Shown: piece by piece, positions 22,150 through 35,179 of the stretch
Layout of the letters: each line of letters starts with the position of its first letter
Numbering within the stretch: the stretch's first letter is position 1
NCBI GenBank assembly: GCA_002150815.3
Contig: NDFF03000391.1
Location: 1 to 64,000, forward strand
Length of the DNA: 64,000 bases
Origin: Grammothele lineata
Taxonomy: Eukaryota; Basidiomycota; Agaricomycetes; Polyporales; Polyporaceae
Direction: 5' to 3'
The notes under the pieces: model-generated
The model's input: the letters and a program-made list of their open reading frames with translations, nothing else
What the model was told of the DNA's origin: nothing
Databases searched by the model: none
Translations under genes and position numbers: made by a program

Positions 22150-25100
22150 TAGATGGCATATTACGTTCGAAACGACTTGGATTTACTCACCGCAACCAAA
22201 TCGGTGTGGCTTCTCACCGGTATTGACTCCTCTGGCTGGACTCGTGAAGGTCATAGGAGCTGAGAGGGGCTTCGGTAGGGCTACGTGGTAAGTGACATGG
22301 ATTCGTGAGTAATAGTTATCCGAGTTCGGAGTGACAGTCGATGATAGCGCCTTGTTCTCTGCGTGGACTTCTTCGCTCCGCTCTTCACTGCCTCGAGCTT
22401 TCCAGAGTGAGATATTAGAGACGAACCAGTGATTAGCTGAGCGAGTCATAGAAATAGAACTTACGGGCGACCGGAAACATTCATCGAGAGACTACTGGCA
22501 TCAGCAAAAATGCACCGCACGCACGCTGCAGCGCGCGCGAGCCCACGACCCACACGACTCGGACTTTCGCATACTTATAACATGGGGCGTGGGCTGACAG
22601 CGATGCTCGCGCGCGGGCGCGCGCTCCGTGGGAATGTCGTACGCTGTCGCGTGCTCACGGCTCGGTCGTGGGGTCGTGTAGGTCGTGGGCTGGCGTGGGG
22701 TCCGCTTGCTGCAGCGTGCATATGCTGGGCTCCAGTTATAAGCGTACAATTGATTATTGGCCTTTCTGAGTCGTTCTTCGTGTTCAGAAGATAGAGAAAA
22801 GGAGTATTTCATTTGTGCGCTCGTACAAACTACATACATGTATCTAACTAATGGCTCCCATTGGCACTCAAAAGAGATACTTACAAGCGCGACATCATAG
22901 GGCGCGCGAGCGCGCCGATCTCGCGCCATCTCATCTGGATTCTGTCCTTCTATGCGAGGGGGGCGCACCTCGATCACACCGGGTGGGTAAGAAGTGCGCC
23001 TAGTGGAGAGGCTCATGTTGAGGCTCACGAATGTGCGGATACAGTGCAAAAGGGAGCAGCTTCGTTAGCATGGATACGTACCCCTCATGGTAGAAATAAC
23101 GTACTAGGAGATACTCTAGGCAGATGGCGACCGTGCCACATGGTATGACTTGGAGGGCGACATAGGGCAGAGCGAGATAATTGAATGACTGTATGCGCAT
23201 CGAGTAACTGATAAAGAACTTACCGGTGCACCTGCTATGAACCCCCTAGTTCCATCGGTGGACGACAGGATTGATGACGAGAGAACATGGGACAGATAGG
23301 CACGCGAACTGAAAGAGGGGCGCACGAGCGCTGGGGGTTGAAGGTAGGAAGGTGCGGCGACGTGCGCGTTGTCTTATCCTCGCGGTCGAGTCGCCGCAAC
23401 AGAAGCCGGCGCGGAGTTTGAACATCCTGCCAAAAGCAGGCATCGGCAGCCCAATAAAGAAACAGCTCTCGATCTCAGCCTATTAGGCGCCGGGCGTCCG
23501 ACGGGCTTTCAAGATTAAGGTGACGGAATATATTGAAGCTCGTGTGTAATTCGCTCTGTCTAAGTACTTAAGTAAGTGTGTGACGACGGTCAAGCGTCTC
23601 TCACTGAGCCCCTCATGCTGCCGTGCGCCGAAAACCGAATGCTGTGGGCGATCGTGTGTGACGTCACTCGCTCAGGCCCACCGTCGCCCGCGGAACCGAA
23701 CAGCTTGGGCCGTCGCGCGCGAAACCGAAACGTCGTGGGCTGGCGCGCGCTCATGGCGCCGTCGCGGGCTGTCGTGGGGTGGTCGCGCGCGAGCTAAGAT
23801 GTGTCGCGGGCTGCCATGCGCCCAACATTTTATCGCGCGCGAGCCCCACGGAAGGCCGCGAGCCCTGCATTTTTGCTGATGGGTATAGTGCATCATCTGT
23901 TCATCTCACTCCGACTCATGGCCCCAGATGTAGATGGAGGGAGACGCGGGAGACATTTGCAACCAGAGGACAGTCTTCTGAGTGTGTGTGCCAGTCCTAT
24001 GATCTACTCATGCAGCGGAACGGACTCGCGGTTCAGAGAAAGCGGGCCTCTACTGGCGCCTGGGTTGCCCATCGGGAACTCCCGGGAACGCATTACATAA
24101 GATGCGACGACGCACTTGATTTTCCGCATGGCGCTTACTCATGCGACACTCAGCCGCTGTCTTCTAACTCTTCCGCCTTTTTCTTCCCTCATGATCTCCC
24201 GACTTGCTGTTAATCATGGCACGTCATCGGTACTTGTATGGCTCATTTTGTAGCTCTGCGTTAGACTGTGCATCCGTATGGTTCTCAGGCCCCCGAAAGC
24301 AACCCATTGCGACAGTCGACTATCCACCTGATGTCGCGTGCAAGCTGGTTTTCGTCTAGTTCTCGTCTACCTTGGGGCTGGTTCCGTAGGGCTATGAGAG
24401 GGAGAAGGGAGTTGGAGCCCTCACACAGCTGAAGCTGATAAGCGGGCAATGAGAGGTGCGTCGGGGTGGCTACATGCGATTTTACCGCGAAGTCTAACTC
24501 CTCTTCCTTCAGCGTTGTGCTTCTTTCGCCCATGCCCACGGAGAAGAACGTACCAGCAACGTCACGGTGCTTCCTGCTCTAGCCCATCGTCTTTGTTTAT
24601 ACCATTCTTGATAGGTCTGTTCTACATTGTCAATGTCATCCTTCTACGTCTTCAGCACGTATGAATTCATCGTCTGTTCATGCGCGAATCTACAACCGCC
24701 CATTACCGCCCCTGATAGACTACCACTAAAGCGCTTTGTTCAAACGTCGCAGACTTGCAGGCTTGGACAGCGTAGATGCTCTTCGTAAGCTGAATAAATA
24801 CCCCGTTTGCCAGCTCCATGCTTAATGTCGACGCGACTTTTTTGCGCGTCACAGGTGGAACAAAGCGACGACCGCGTTCTCACTCAACATGCCTGAGAGG
24901 GCATACGGATACCATCCGCGCACCCGCTCTGGCAAATCTTGTGCGTCCCCGCGCAGGTATCAGTGCCAGTGAGGCTTATTGGAGAGATCTTGCACCACGC
25001 ATCACAGAGGGTATGTGCATGTGGCTACTTTTGATGTCCTCGAGCTTACTTGCTCGCTAAGGTTCTGACGCAAATGCTGATTGCGGAGCTACCTAGGCAG

Positions 25101-25572
25101 ACCCGGTAACCCTGTGTCGGGCGAAGCATACCCTCGAGACTCACGTGGTCAATCCCAATTCACGCATATTGATGCTGTGGTGTTAATCCGCATCTGGATT
25201 CACTGGGAATATCTCTACGTGCTTCAAGACGAGTCGGGCGTGGGTGAGGAAAGGATTCGGTGTGGATTATGTATGAGCGCTGAAAAGGATATCAGAGCGT
25301 GTCCGACGGTCAGGATAGATTCTTGGACATTTCGATATCGTGAACATAATTCGCTCACAGTGAACTCAGCAATGACTGGACCCGCGAAACGCGAAACGCG
25401 AGCGCTGTAGCCCCCAGCGTGCGCGTGTGCGGCACCTATCCGGATACGGTCACGGCCACGGCGGCGTCTCGTGCTTCTGGTGTATAAGGTTCACTAGCAC
25501 AGCCGGGTGGACACGTGCGGTTCAAGGCGAGTACGCAGCTCTCGTCCTTGCCTAACACCTCCACTCACACTC
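22150..25572. other. Long gene-poor region
   Basis: About 3.4 kb without a convincing gene. It contains GC-rich stretches with repeated cgtgggctg-like words near 22580-22700 and 23650-23820, plus the inverted-repeat pair described separately. A tgtataagg TATA-like motif at 25481-25489 lies about 90 bases before the WD40 gene start. Confidence 0.5.
22499..23881. mobile_element. Candidate non-autonomous element bounded by a 16-bp inverted repeat
   Basis: The 16-mer catcagcaaaaatgca at 22499-22514 recurs as its exact reverse complement at 23866-23881, 1.38 kb away. Just inside each end is a GC-rich segment containing gcgcgcgagc or its complement. No transposase is encoded between them. I see no clear target-site duplication in the flanks, so the boundaries and the nature of the element remain tentative. 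Confidence 0.4.
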
Positions 25573-27222
25573 ATGTCTTACCATCCAGATGATCCCGAGA
25601 ATCAAGCATACCTCGTACGTCTCTAACCTCCAATGTATCGGGCGTGTCTCACGCGCACTGTAGTATGCGGAGGATTACGCGGCGGCAGGACCGAGCTATG
25701 CGCTGCCATCGATCGAAGTACACGATTATGATGGTACGTTCCATGAGTCGTTCAGAAACACGGAACCTGATGCGAGGATACGTCAGCCTTGAATGAATCC
25801 ATGCGCAAGCGTAGGGTCGAGTACCACGATTCAGAGTCTCCAGAACCGGCGCATAAGCGGGCGCGATCGGTCAGCAGCGACATCTCTGACGCATCGGAAG
25901 TCCTCTGTGAGTGTACCATACTGGAATGTCTAGAGAGATCACAACCTCATGCGTTCGCAGCTTGGTCTGCGGAGAATACTGGCGCAATGTACGGACACGG
26001 AGAACAGTCCTATGACGCGCAAGATCCCGCGAGGCAGGCCTTTCCCCCTTCCTCAGATAACGAAGACGACGGAATGAACTCTTCTGATTCTGCATCTGAC
26101 GTTCCCGAAAAGAAGGTTGCAATGCGAGGCGCGGCGTTGACCAACCACGAAAGCCTCGTCACGACGCTGGTGTACTCATCAAGGGGCGATCTCGCCGCTT
26201 CCGGCTCGGACGACGGATCTGTCATCGTTTGGTCTGTCCCCACGTCGTCCCCCATCGCTTCTATCGACGTTCATCTCGAACCCATCAACGTCGTTACGTT
26301 CTCCCCGGACGGCCGGGTCCTCGCGACTGCCTCCCGTGAAGGAGACCTGATCCTCTGGGAGACCCATTCGTGGGAGGAACTCATGCGTCTTACGCCCACG
26401 CAACCCATACAGACCCTGGCGTACATCGCGGGGGGCGGGCTCCTCCTCGCGGGTACGTTCGATGGGACCATCGACATCTGGAACGTTGCGCAGGGGTATA
26501 CTCAGCGCCCGAGCGTCAAGGTCAACGCCAACGGAATCGCCTTCATGGAGTTCTCCGCGGACGGACGCGCGATGGTCACCGGGGGACTCGAGCGCCACTG
26601 CGTCCTTTGGGACGTCGCGTCTCTTCTCCCCGATCCCGGGCTGGGCGCTGAAGTGCGCACGCGCACAGTCGCGGAAGGGCACTCGGTGTTCGCCGCCGCG
26701 CTCGCGCCCGACGCGCGCCGCGTCGCGACGGCGCACGACGACGGCTCGTGCATCGTCTGGGACGCGCGCGAGGACGCCTCAGGGGCTGGCTTCGGCACCG
26801 CCCTCGTCGTCCTCCACGAGCATTCGGGGCCGGTGTGGATCGTCGCGTTCTCGCCGGATGGCGCGTTCGTCGCCACTGGGGGCGATGACGGCGCGGTGCG
26901 CGTCGTGGACTCGTTCTCGGGCGAGTGCCGGCTTGCACTGGGGGAAGGGGAGCGTGCGACGGTGCATGCGCTCGCGTTCTCGCCAGACGGGAGGATGATT
27001 GCGGCTGGTGGGGCGGACAAGGTGGCGAAGCTGTGGAGAGTGGCGGACGGGGAGGTGGTGATGGTGGGGAACGAGCACGATGATGAAGTCACGCAGGTCG
27101 TGTTTGGGCCGGACGGGACGACTCTGGCGTCCGGGTCTTTAGAAGGAGGTGTGTTCATCCGTTCTCTCGCTACCTTCTATGCTTCGACCACCCCGGCGTC
27201 CGGGTTCGATTATCGTCTGTAA
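25573..27222 (+). CDS. WD40 repeat protein
   Basis: Exons 25573-25614, 25664-25733, 25787-25906 and 25961-27222 give 497 aa from the ATG at 25573. Introns are 25615-25663, 25734-25786 and a 54-nt intron at 25907-25960 that is a multiple of three and stop-free. The last is supported by its GTGAGT and GCAG borders and by the odd Cys-rich translation it would add. The first 130 residues are charged and disordered with K-R-A-R. About eight WD40 units follow, many with F-S-P-D-G and I-V-W or L-W endings, enough for one propeller. There is no F-box, unlike the three F-box/WD40 paralogues nearby. It probably acts as a scaffold; partners are unknown. Confidence 0.88.
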
Positions 27223-27350
27223 TGCGACATACAATGTGTTCGGCTGGTTCTGTGGCGTAAGGCTAAATAGCCTGGTATGTGTATCTAGAGACTTCGAGTC
27301 TAGATGAGCACCACAAAGCTATGCAGAGTGGAGTGGCTCACCAAGATCCG

Positions 27351-29882
27351 TCATAGGTACAAGTGCTCCCTTGCGACCAGCTCGCTAATCTTCATAATAC
27401 GCACCGTCCCGTCGCTAGATCCTGAAACGAGACGTTCCCCGTCTCCCGTAAAGACATGGACATTCGAGTGCGACTCCGGTTGTGAAACTTCTGCAACAAG
27501 CTTCCCGTTTCTAGCGCTCCACAAGCCCAGAAACATGCGTTCTGTGCAGGCCGCGACGTATTCCCCGTCGGGGGATATAACGCAATTGTGGATCGGACCG
27601 CCGTGGCTTTGGAGGGCAACCAGATCTTCTCCAGATCCTAAGTTCATCGTATACGCTGATGTCGCAACGTCAACTTGACTCCCTTCCCACACAGCGCGAC
27701 TCCTATCCTGAGATATCTCTGCATGATGGAACAGAGCCTGCGGGGTTATTTCAGGGTCGATGCAGGCAATGAGCTCCCCCGTCTCCAAATTCCATCGGAG
27801 AGACTGAGCGCCGTCTGTGACCGCTATCACGCTCTTGCTGTCCCGATCGAAGATAGCTGCAAGAATTTTACTTCTCGACGAACTTATAAGAGGTGAAGCG
27901 GGTGCTTCGAGGTGTAATGATGCATGGAGGGAGGTTGTGCTTGTGTCCCAGACGCGACATCCTCCTTGAGAGCTGTAAGACATTATCCATCGGTTGTCGA
28001 GAGAGAATAGCACGTTGCGTAACTCTGGAAGGTCGGTGTCGAGAACACGGAGAGGGAACGGACTTTTTACGTCCCAAAGCCAGATCGTCCCGTCTGCGGT
28101 GCTTGATGCAAGTGACGCACCGTCAGGGGACCACGCTAGACTTGTAACCCTGTCAAGGTGTTCATCCTTTCTTCTACCGCTGCTCCAGACTGTGGTCCCT
28201 GTGGAGGCTTCCCAAACATGGATCTTATCCCAACGATTCCCAGAACTGGCGAGGCGTTTCCCGTCAGGAGAAAAGGATAATATGGGCACGTCTCCGGCAT
28301 CCTCAAATATCTTCCACGTCCATTCGCAGCTCACTTTCCCTGAGTGGGTGTCCCATACTAGTATGGATGGGTCGTGAAAGCTCCATGTTGCAGTGGCTAC
28401 AGATGGGACGTCGCGAGATGTCGATATTGCAGCGTTAGAGACCGTTCCAATGTGTCCAGCATCTTTCGTAACAGCATCTAGAATAGAGGTTTAGTAGGTA
28501 AAGAGGAGCATTTATAGCCAGAGTACATACATGAGAAAGTATTGATGTTCAGGAGGCCTCGCCTGTGCAACTCCGGCAGCAAATTCACGAATACCTGGTG
28601 GCACTGCGTCACTGCATTCCACTTGACATCGGGGAGAAGTATGGTTATCCCGCATTTCCTGGTATTTTGAGGCATGAGCAACGCTTGCTCTAGCTCACGA
28701 AAACATTTCACAGTATGCTCGTGGCGGAATATGTCCCTGGAAGCTAGGGGCTGAATATGATGAAACGCAAAGGATATTCGTCTCAGGACAGGCAACACTC
28801 CGTCTTCTCTAAGGTCGGGCAATAGTGCAGAGCCCAGGAGTTTATTGATGTGTAGACTCCTATCATTTCCAATGCGGGAGCCTGAATATGCGTTCAGCGG
28901 AATGCTGAACCTTATGGCGTGAAGGTTCATGCATCCACGAAGCATCGACGGATCATATACTATTGAGGTAACGTTCATTCCATGGCGTTTCCTCAATGTA
29001 AAGTGCAATGACGTACAGCCATGATTTTCCCAGTCGTCGGATAGTGGACCAATGGTCAGTTCCTGCACTTTTGAAATGATTGTCGACTGAAAGAGCAGGT
29101 TGAACACCGCATTCCCGATGTTTGAGACCTAGACCGTCGGCTTGCATCGCGGCTTAGCAGGAATTACAGGAAGGGTTACTCACGCGTAGTACATTCAGAT
29201 GTAAGAGCTGAATAAGTCTCGTTTTAAGAGCACTTCCTAGCTGCCCATATTGCTCTTCAGAAAATGACATGCATCGAACGTCGTTGCACGACAGGTTTCG
29301 GAGGGCCGGAAGCGAAACGAGGAGCCGTGCAAAATCCGAGATACTGCGGAACACGATGGAATCTAGGACGAGATGCTGGATCGTCGGACGAGGTACGGTA
29401 AGGTAGGCAAGGACCATCGGCGAAAGATGCACTGTGGAGTCGAGACCAGAAGGCGTCATGAAACTCAAGGTGCACAAATCCGGTACGCGGGAGAGAAGGA
29501 CCAAAATAGCTGCCTCATACGATATTGGGCAATTCCTGGTTTGTCCGGGAGCGGCGTCCTTTGTGGCCTTCGGATCAGTCACCTGAAAAATAATGGTTTT
29601 CACGAGTGATTGCAGGGATGGATTTGAGTCGAAACATGTGAGAAGGCTGTCGAGCTGCGATTTCCAGCAGAGTCGAATTGTTCTCATGAGGAGGCAGCGG
29701 CTCCTAGGAAGCCACGCGCGGCAGACAGAAGAACAGCTTCGGAGCGAGAGAAGTTTGTAGTGAGTCAGGGTGTTGTCGAAGCTCCAAGTGCCATGAAGCG
29801 CGAGAGAGATCTCATGGTCGGACACGGGGCTGAACTCGTCGATAATCTTCTCAGCGATTTCGGTGGGGATGCGGAGTGGCAT
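27351..29882 (-). CDS. F-box protein with C-terminal WD40 repeats (paralogue B)
   Basis: Four exons, 29184-29882, 29017-29128, 28531-28959 and 27351-28477, give 788 aa. The F-box (I-P-T-E-I-A-E-K-I-I-D-E-F, then C-S-S-V-C-R-A-W-L-P-R-S-R) is followed by a leucine-rich region and about six WD40 units (L-V-W-D, H-V-W-E, W-L-W-D, R-V-W-D). Exon borders and phases match paralogue A. Intron 2 (28960-29016) is a multiple of three without stops and would read through, but its removal restores the alignment with A. An upstream in-frame ATG at 29960 is possible; I prefer 29882 because it matches A. It is convergent with the WD40 gene, with only 128 bases between the two stop codons. Confidence 0.85.
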
Positions 29883-29960
29883 GACGGGAAGACGTGAGGA
29901 GCGCAGATTGTGGACGCCTGTTATCAGTGCTCGGGGTTGACTCCTTGACCCGCGACACAT

Positions 29961-32521
29961 CTAGGCGACAGGTCGGCGGTTATTTTGACGTCGTAGGTAG
30001 GGCTGTGCTGAACGACAAGCAACGTGCGTGGATACGCAGGACGAGGAACTGCAGCTAGATACAGTGCATCATGAGACACTATACAGGTATTTCCTACACG
30101 ACATTGACCTCACATGCTCGTAGTGCGAAGCGGAGGCCTTTCGAAACGTGACTTGAAGCGACCTGACAATCTCGCTGTGTTCCTCCGGCTCACTCGAACA
30201 AGATTTGAACTCAGTGAAGAACCTGACAACCTTGACTACGGTAGCCATCGGTACAAATACAGCGGAGCTGTGAGACGATATCACAGCGACCTATGAACGT
30301 GTACGCGGCATCTACGCCTGTCGATCAAACGTCTCAATGACTTACAGAACCTTACATCCCACTGCGACAATGCGGGTCAGCTGAGCACAGGGTTAACGTA
30401 AGAGTCCAGGAAACGCACCAGAGCAACACGTACGGCGGTAGAGGGGGGGAAAGGTGTGCGAGGTGAGAGGGTTGCACATCCGTCGAGGTGTCATGCTAGC
30501 AGGACAGGAATGACGTCATCGTAGCGCCCGGGGAAGGACCACGCCAGCGAGGATGAACGACAACAGTCCTTCTCAGGCAGGCGCAGAGAGACTGTTCATA
30601 CTCCGCTGAAACCTGAAGTGACTCAGTCCATGGAAGGTCTTGGAGAGTCACGAGGAACGCCGTCTGTACGAAAGCGCCAACATAAGCATGGGTATTAAGC
30701 CACATGGGGTAGGACTGTGTACCGCGCCAAGTGGAATAACGAAAAGACATTACGACGCCCGCGCTGCATGAACGGCAATATAGGGGTCGTCGGAAGGACG
30801 CGTAAGCCCAGCGGACCCGTCTCGAGCTCTCCGCCACTCTCCGAGCGGACGGTTCGGACGTCAGAAATACCGAGCAATGCCTAGAATCATGCGTTCATTC
30901 AGTAGGAGTGGATGGAGTCGGAGCGCAGAGAGGTACCGGACGCACCCTTCCAGTGCTCCAGCGTTCCAAAACAGCGTGAAGGAGCGTGACGCTCAATCGC
31001 GAAGTCGGCGTAGGAGTCCTATCACGTCGCGTTAGCGGCTGTTTGACACGACGAGCCAAAGGACATACGAGGGGTAGTGCTACGAACAACAGAACGCGAG
31101 GAGAAAGCGTGCTGCTGTCGGTGAGACTCGAAGACTTGACGTCTTGGGCTGAGCGACGGAGCGTTATCGATCCCATCGATCATGACGACGGGGTTATTGA
31201 GACAACTTGCATGAGAGGAACATGTCTTAGTGGGGGACCATACGGGCCAGCAAATGATCCGACAAACCTGAAGATTCGGGAATGTATTCGCAAGGAAGGG
31301 TCCGACTTACGTTGGTACGTGGTTCGTCGTTGGCGTAGTTCGACCAGGGTCTTAATCAGAGTGGAGGGCATTGCATTGACCACGAGAAAACACCTTGGAC
31401 GTCAATCGAAAGAAGGGATCGCATACAGTCGGGACGACGCACCTGAAGCGAACCTGTCTCCCTCACATCCCACCGGCATGCCCTAGCACCACCTTCCCCA
31501 TAGCGTCGTTTCCATACCGTACTCTTCTCAATCGCCCCGAAGTGGTGCGTGGATCCCGTGAACCCGACAGAGGCGGCCGGGATTGATTGGCGGTCTTGAA
31601 GGAGGACGAACGAGGCCGAGCGACAGGGCATGTCGCCGAGATGATGAAGGACGAGGATGCTGAGTGGTTTATCGTGCAGAGACTCGGTGTTGAACGCTGA
31701 GAAAGAACGCGCGACGGCTTCAGTCCGTCGCAGAGAGCGTCGAGTCAACGTCGAGTCGTGGATGTTTACCAAGACTCGGACTCGACTCGGGCGAAACCTG
31801 CATGTTGGAGAACATTAGCGTCAAGAGTATTCGGGAAGAAAATGTCATGTACGCACTGACGATGTTGGTACCAACATGAACATAGGGTATTCTGCGAGGA
31901 AGACGCAGGTAAGGAGGAGGAGGAGACAAAGGAACTCGAGTCGTCCGACTCGCGGCGTCGTCGCGCGCGATGCATCACGGTCGTCACGGAATGTCACGTC
32001 ACACAACGCGCGTCTGGTGCTGGGCGCACCCCGGAGGCCGCAGAGCTTCAGCGGCCCAACGCTCTCTGCCTCCGATCTGCCTCCCGTGGGTAGCACAGAA
32101 TTGGCGTGAGTCCCCTCAGAATGAGACGGGCAGAATTGGACGGCTACGTAGGCAACGTCCGACGAGCAGTAGTAACGATGCACAACGGTCGTGTTGACCT
32201 CCGACTCGGAGTCAGTGCGACAGGCTACTACCAAACTGGTAGCAGACCGAGTCTGAACGTGAAAATTGAGCTCGCGCGCCGAGGATCCCAGGTCGAGAGG
32301 GGATAAGAAACCAGACAGATCGAGATCATGCGTAGACAGCAGCTTGCGGGCGTAACCGTTGACCGCAGAGCCAGGACGTGCTGGGAGAAGCAGACGCTCA
32401 CAGATCAGCAATAACCAGATTACACTGACATTGATACAGTGCGGGAACACGAGCTAATACAAGAGGGTAGGATAAGACCAGATCGAGCGTACGATAGCGA
32501 GACAACACAGCGACAGATCAC
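29961..32521. other. Gene-poor region
   Basis: About 2.5 kb between F-box/WD40 paralogue B and an unknown gene. Several open frames of 60-200 codons exist on both strands, but none shows a domain or an exon chain with good splice signals. Confidence 0.45.
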
Positions 32522-33411
32522 TCATTCGTTCGGGTACTTTTTGACGTACTTGAGGTCGGCCACGAGGAGATTGTTCTCGACGCGTTCCAGCCCGGCCAGC
32601 CATACACGGTAGAACGCGTCGGGGAGAAGGAGCCACGCGTAGCTGTTGTACGTCGCAAGATCTGACGATCGGTGCGCCTGCGCGGATTTGAGCGCGTGCG
32701 AGGGGAAGAGGATAAGGGGGAAACGGGGCGTACCTCAACGAACCGGTAGAACACTCTCGCCACCGCCATCCCCAGCTGCGCACGCGTGCAGGACGGCCCG
32801 ATCTTGACCCACTCCTCGTACTCGATCTGAGTGCAGCCTTCGCGTACGGGGAGTGGCCACTGCCAAGGATCGCGTGAGGGATGCGAACGATAGAGCAGAG
32901 AACAATCACGACGCACCTCAAACCGCACCCGTATCCTCCGTAGCTGCAGCACCGCATCCACCGGCTCGTTCCCTTGGACCATGTTCGAGCTCAGCTCCTC
33001 TTCCGACGCGCTCACCAGCGCGTACATCGGGATTCCATAGCGGCGGAGAGCCCGGCTCCCCGTCGAGATCGCATAGTCGACGCGTTGACCTGCGAGGATC
33101 TGAGAGCGCGAGCGGGTGAGTGGTTGCCCGGAGTAAGACTGCTCGGTGGGGTCGAGACGACGGCTATCGCGGGGCACCCGGCGCAGAGCCTTGAGGGCTT
33201 CGTAGGAGAGGAGGCGCGCGCCGCGGAGGGTGGAAAAGAGCTTGGTCTCGTCGGCCCAGGTGTTGTGGTAGAACTCGATGTCGGAAGAGTCTTTGTCGGG
33301 GATGAGAGGCGGGAGAAGGAGCGGCTCGTTCGGTGGTGGACCGGGTGTATCTGGCGGGGGAGCCTTGGAGCGATGGCGAGTGTACTTGGGGGTAGTCGGC
33401 GAGCGAATCAT
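32522..33411 (-). CDS. Hypothetical protein, 247 aa
   Basis: Three exons, 32917-33411, 32734-32826 and 32522-32677, give 247 aa. Introns are 32827-32916 (90 nt, stop-free, multiple of three) and 32678-32733. The N-terminal 40 residues are Pro-rich (P-P-P-D-T-P-G-P-P-P). The rest has a Trp/Tyr-rich globular character (E-E-W-V-K-I-G, F-Y-R-V-W-L-A-G-L) and ends in a Lys-rich tail (Y-V-K-K-Y). I do not recognise the family. Correct splicing is supported by the coherent last exon, which is out of frame in the unspliced reading. It resembles none of the duplicated families in the window. Confidence 0.7.
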
Positions 33412-35179
33412 GACAGCCAGGCCAGAGCTTAGCGTTGGAAGACGTTCAGAGAGCTGGGGCGCAAAGAAAGAGAAGCGGCGGGCACAGAGGGAAACCAGCT
33501 AAAAAGCAAGTGCTGAGGCCGAGCGTGGAGGACAAAGAGTGGTCTTCGAGTGGCCGGGAACTGTTGACAAAGAGTTTTCAGCAAAGAGGCAGGACGCCCC
33601 TCCGTGGCCACATTGTTCGTGCGTGGTCAACCAGAGCGTCATTCTCTTCGAAGTCGCTGACCACAGCCGAGTGGCATTAGTATGTAGCTAGATCAACCAG
33701 CGTCAGGTAGAAGAGATGACTGAGTAGCCGCATGCGAAGAACAGAGACGAAGGTGGGCGTCGATGATCAAGCAGAACGAAGCAGAGCCAGGAAGAGACGA
33801 AAGACGGGCGGAGAACAAGCAGCTTTCCGTCTTCAGGCATAGCGACCGACCCCGGCTGACGTAAGGTGGGCGTTGAGTCCGAACGGGCGCCTGCGTGACT
33901 TGGGCGCGACCTGCTCCTCGACCGCCATCTCGAAACCCCGGCGAACGAGCATGAGACGGCCAACATGGGCAATCAACTGGATCCCCTATTTACTTTGTTC
34001 CTACAACTGTACAAGCCGATAAGTGCGCCCCGCGAACGACTCAGCTTGCCCGGCCTGCGAGTGGATCGCAGTCGTCCGATGACATGGCGGGTTCAATGAT
34101 ATGCGTGCAATCCCGGTATTTCTTCCCCTCAGCTGTTGCTCAATTCTCTGACGGTTCCTCGAAGTAAGCATTCCGGCTTGTTTGGGTGACTTTTGCGCTT
34201 TCCGTGACGTGTGGCTGAACGAGAATTCACAGGCCGCCTGGCCCGTCTCGCATTCGATTGAGACACTAGCATCATCCCTCCGCAGTGGTCCCTGGGGAAT
34301 ATCGCTGTCCCACCGGTAGAGCGCTATCACTGGCGGTAAGTACATCCCTTGACCCTGTACCGCCAATGCCCTCGACCACGTCATTCCTCGAACGCTGAGC
34401 GGATTCATTCGCACTGCTCGGCCCCATGGGCGGGAGTCTAATACACGACCGACGACGTTGTGGGATTATTCTCGGGACCTTGAGTTAAGTCCGTAGTCTC
34501 GATATCCTTACAATACTGCATGCGTTTACAGCATGTCCGCTAGAGATTCTCTGTAGACTCTCAGGCATCTAATGCCTCTCCGCGTCACGCCGTATCCACG
34601 TCTGCACGTCGATGCTGCGCGCGCGGGACACGTTTACAGAAGAACCTCTATCTCATTCCACGAGGGACAGGTACCGATAAAGACGAAGCTTGTGCGCATC
34701 AGGAAGATATAGCGGCGTACGCTATCGGCCGACCCGAGCATACCCGACGTGCGTATCGTCGAGGCGGCCAGCGATCGGCTCGTTTTAAGAGTGGTGTATT
34801 GGATTGAGGGCCAGAAATCGGGTGCAACACGACCATACACGGAATCGTAGGTACATATGATGTTCGCATAAGGGAATCGTTTCGTTGAACACGCATGCCT
34901 TCTGAGATGCGGAGAGTCGAGACTGGGAGGCGAGAACTATAGTACACAACCCGGTACGCTTCTCAATATTTTACATCTCCCTTTCCTTTCAAGCTAGCCT
35001 GCTCTCTGCGATATTCTGCATATGGGAATCATACCTGTCAGCGTAGTTAGTCGATGTATAACTGTTGTGTTCATTCTCAGGGAATCTCACTGCTGCTTCG
35101 TAACTCTCGGACCTGTAAGGACAGCTTCGTCAGTGATCACTGGACAAGCCGGAGATTAATAAATACTCACTAAATCCTA
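33412..35179. other. Intergenic region
   Basis: Upstream flank of the 247-aa gene and 3' flank of F-box/WD40 paralogue C. No gene or repeat is recognised. Confidence 0.45.

Noticed and set aside
22183..22449. Minus-strand frame with a T-G-E-K-P stretch, as in zinc-finger linkers
   Set aside because: No C2H2 fingers accompany it, and the frame overlaps the uncertain 5' side of the 2OG gene. Coincidence is more likely.
30986..31486. 166-codon plus-strand open frame in the 30-32 kb gap
   Set aside because: No domain, low-information composition and competing frames on the opposite strand.
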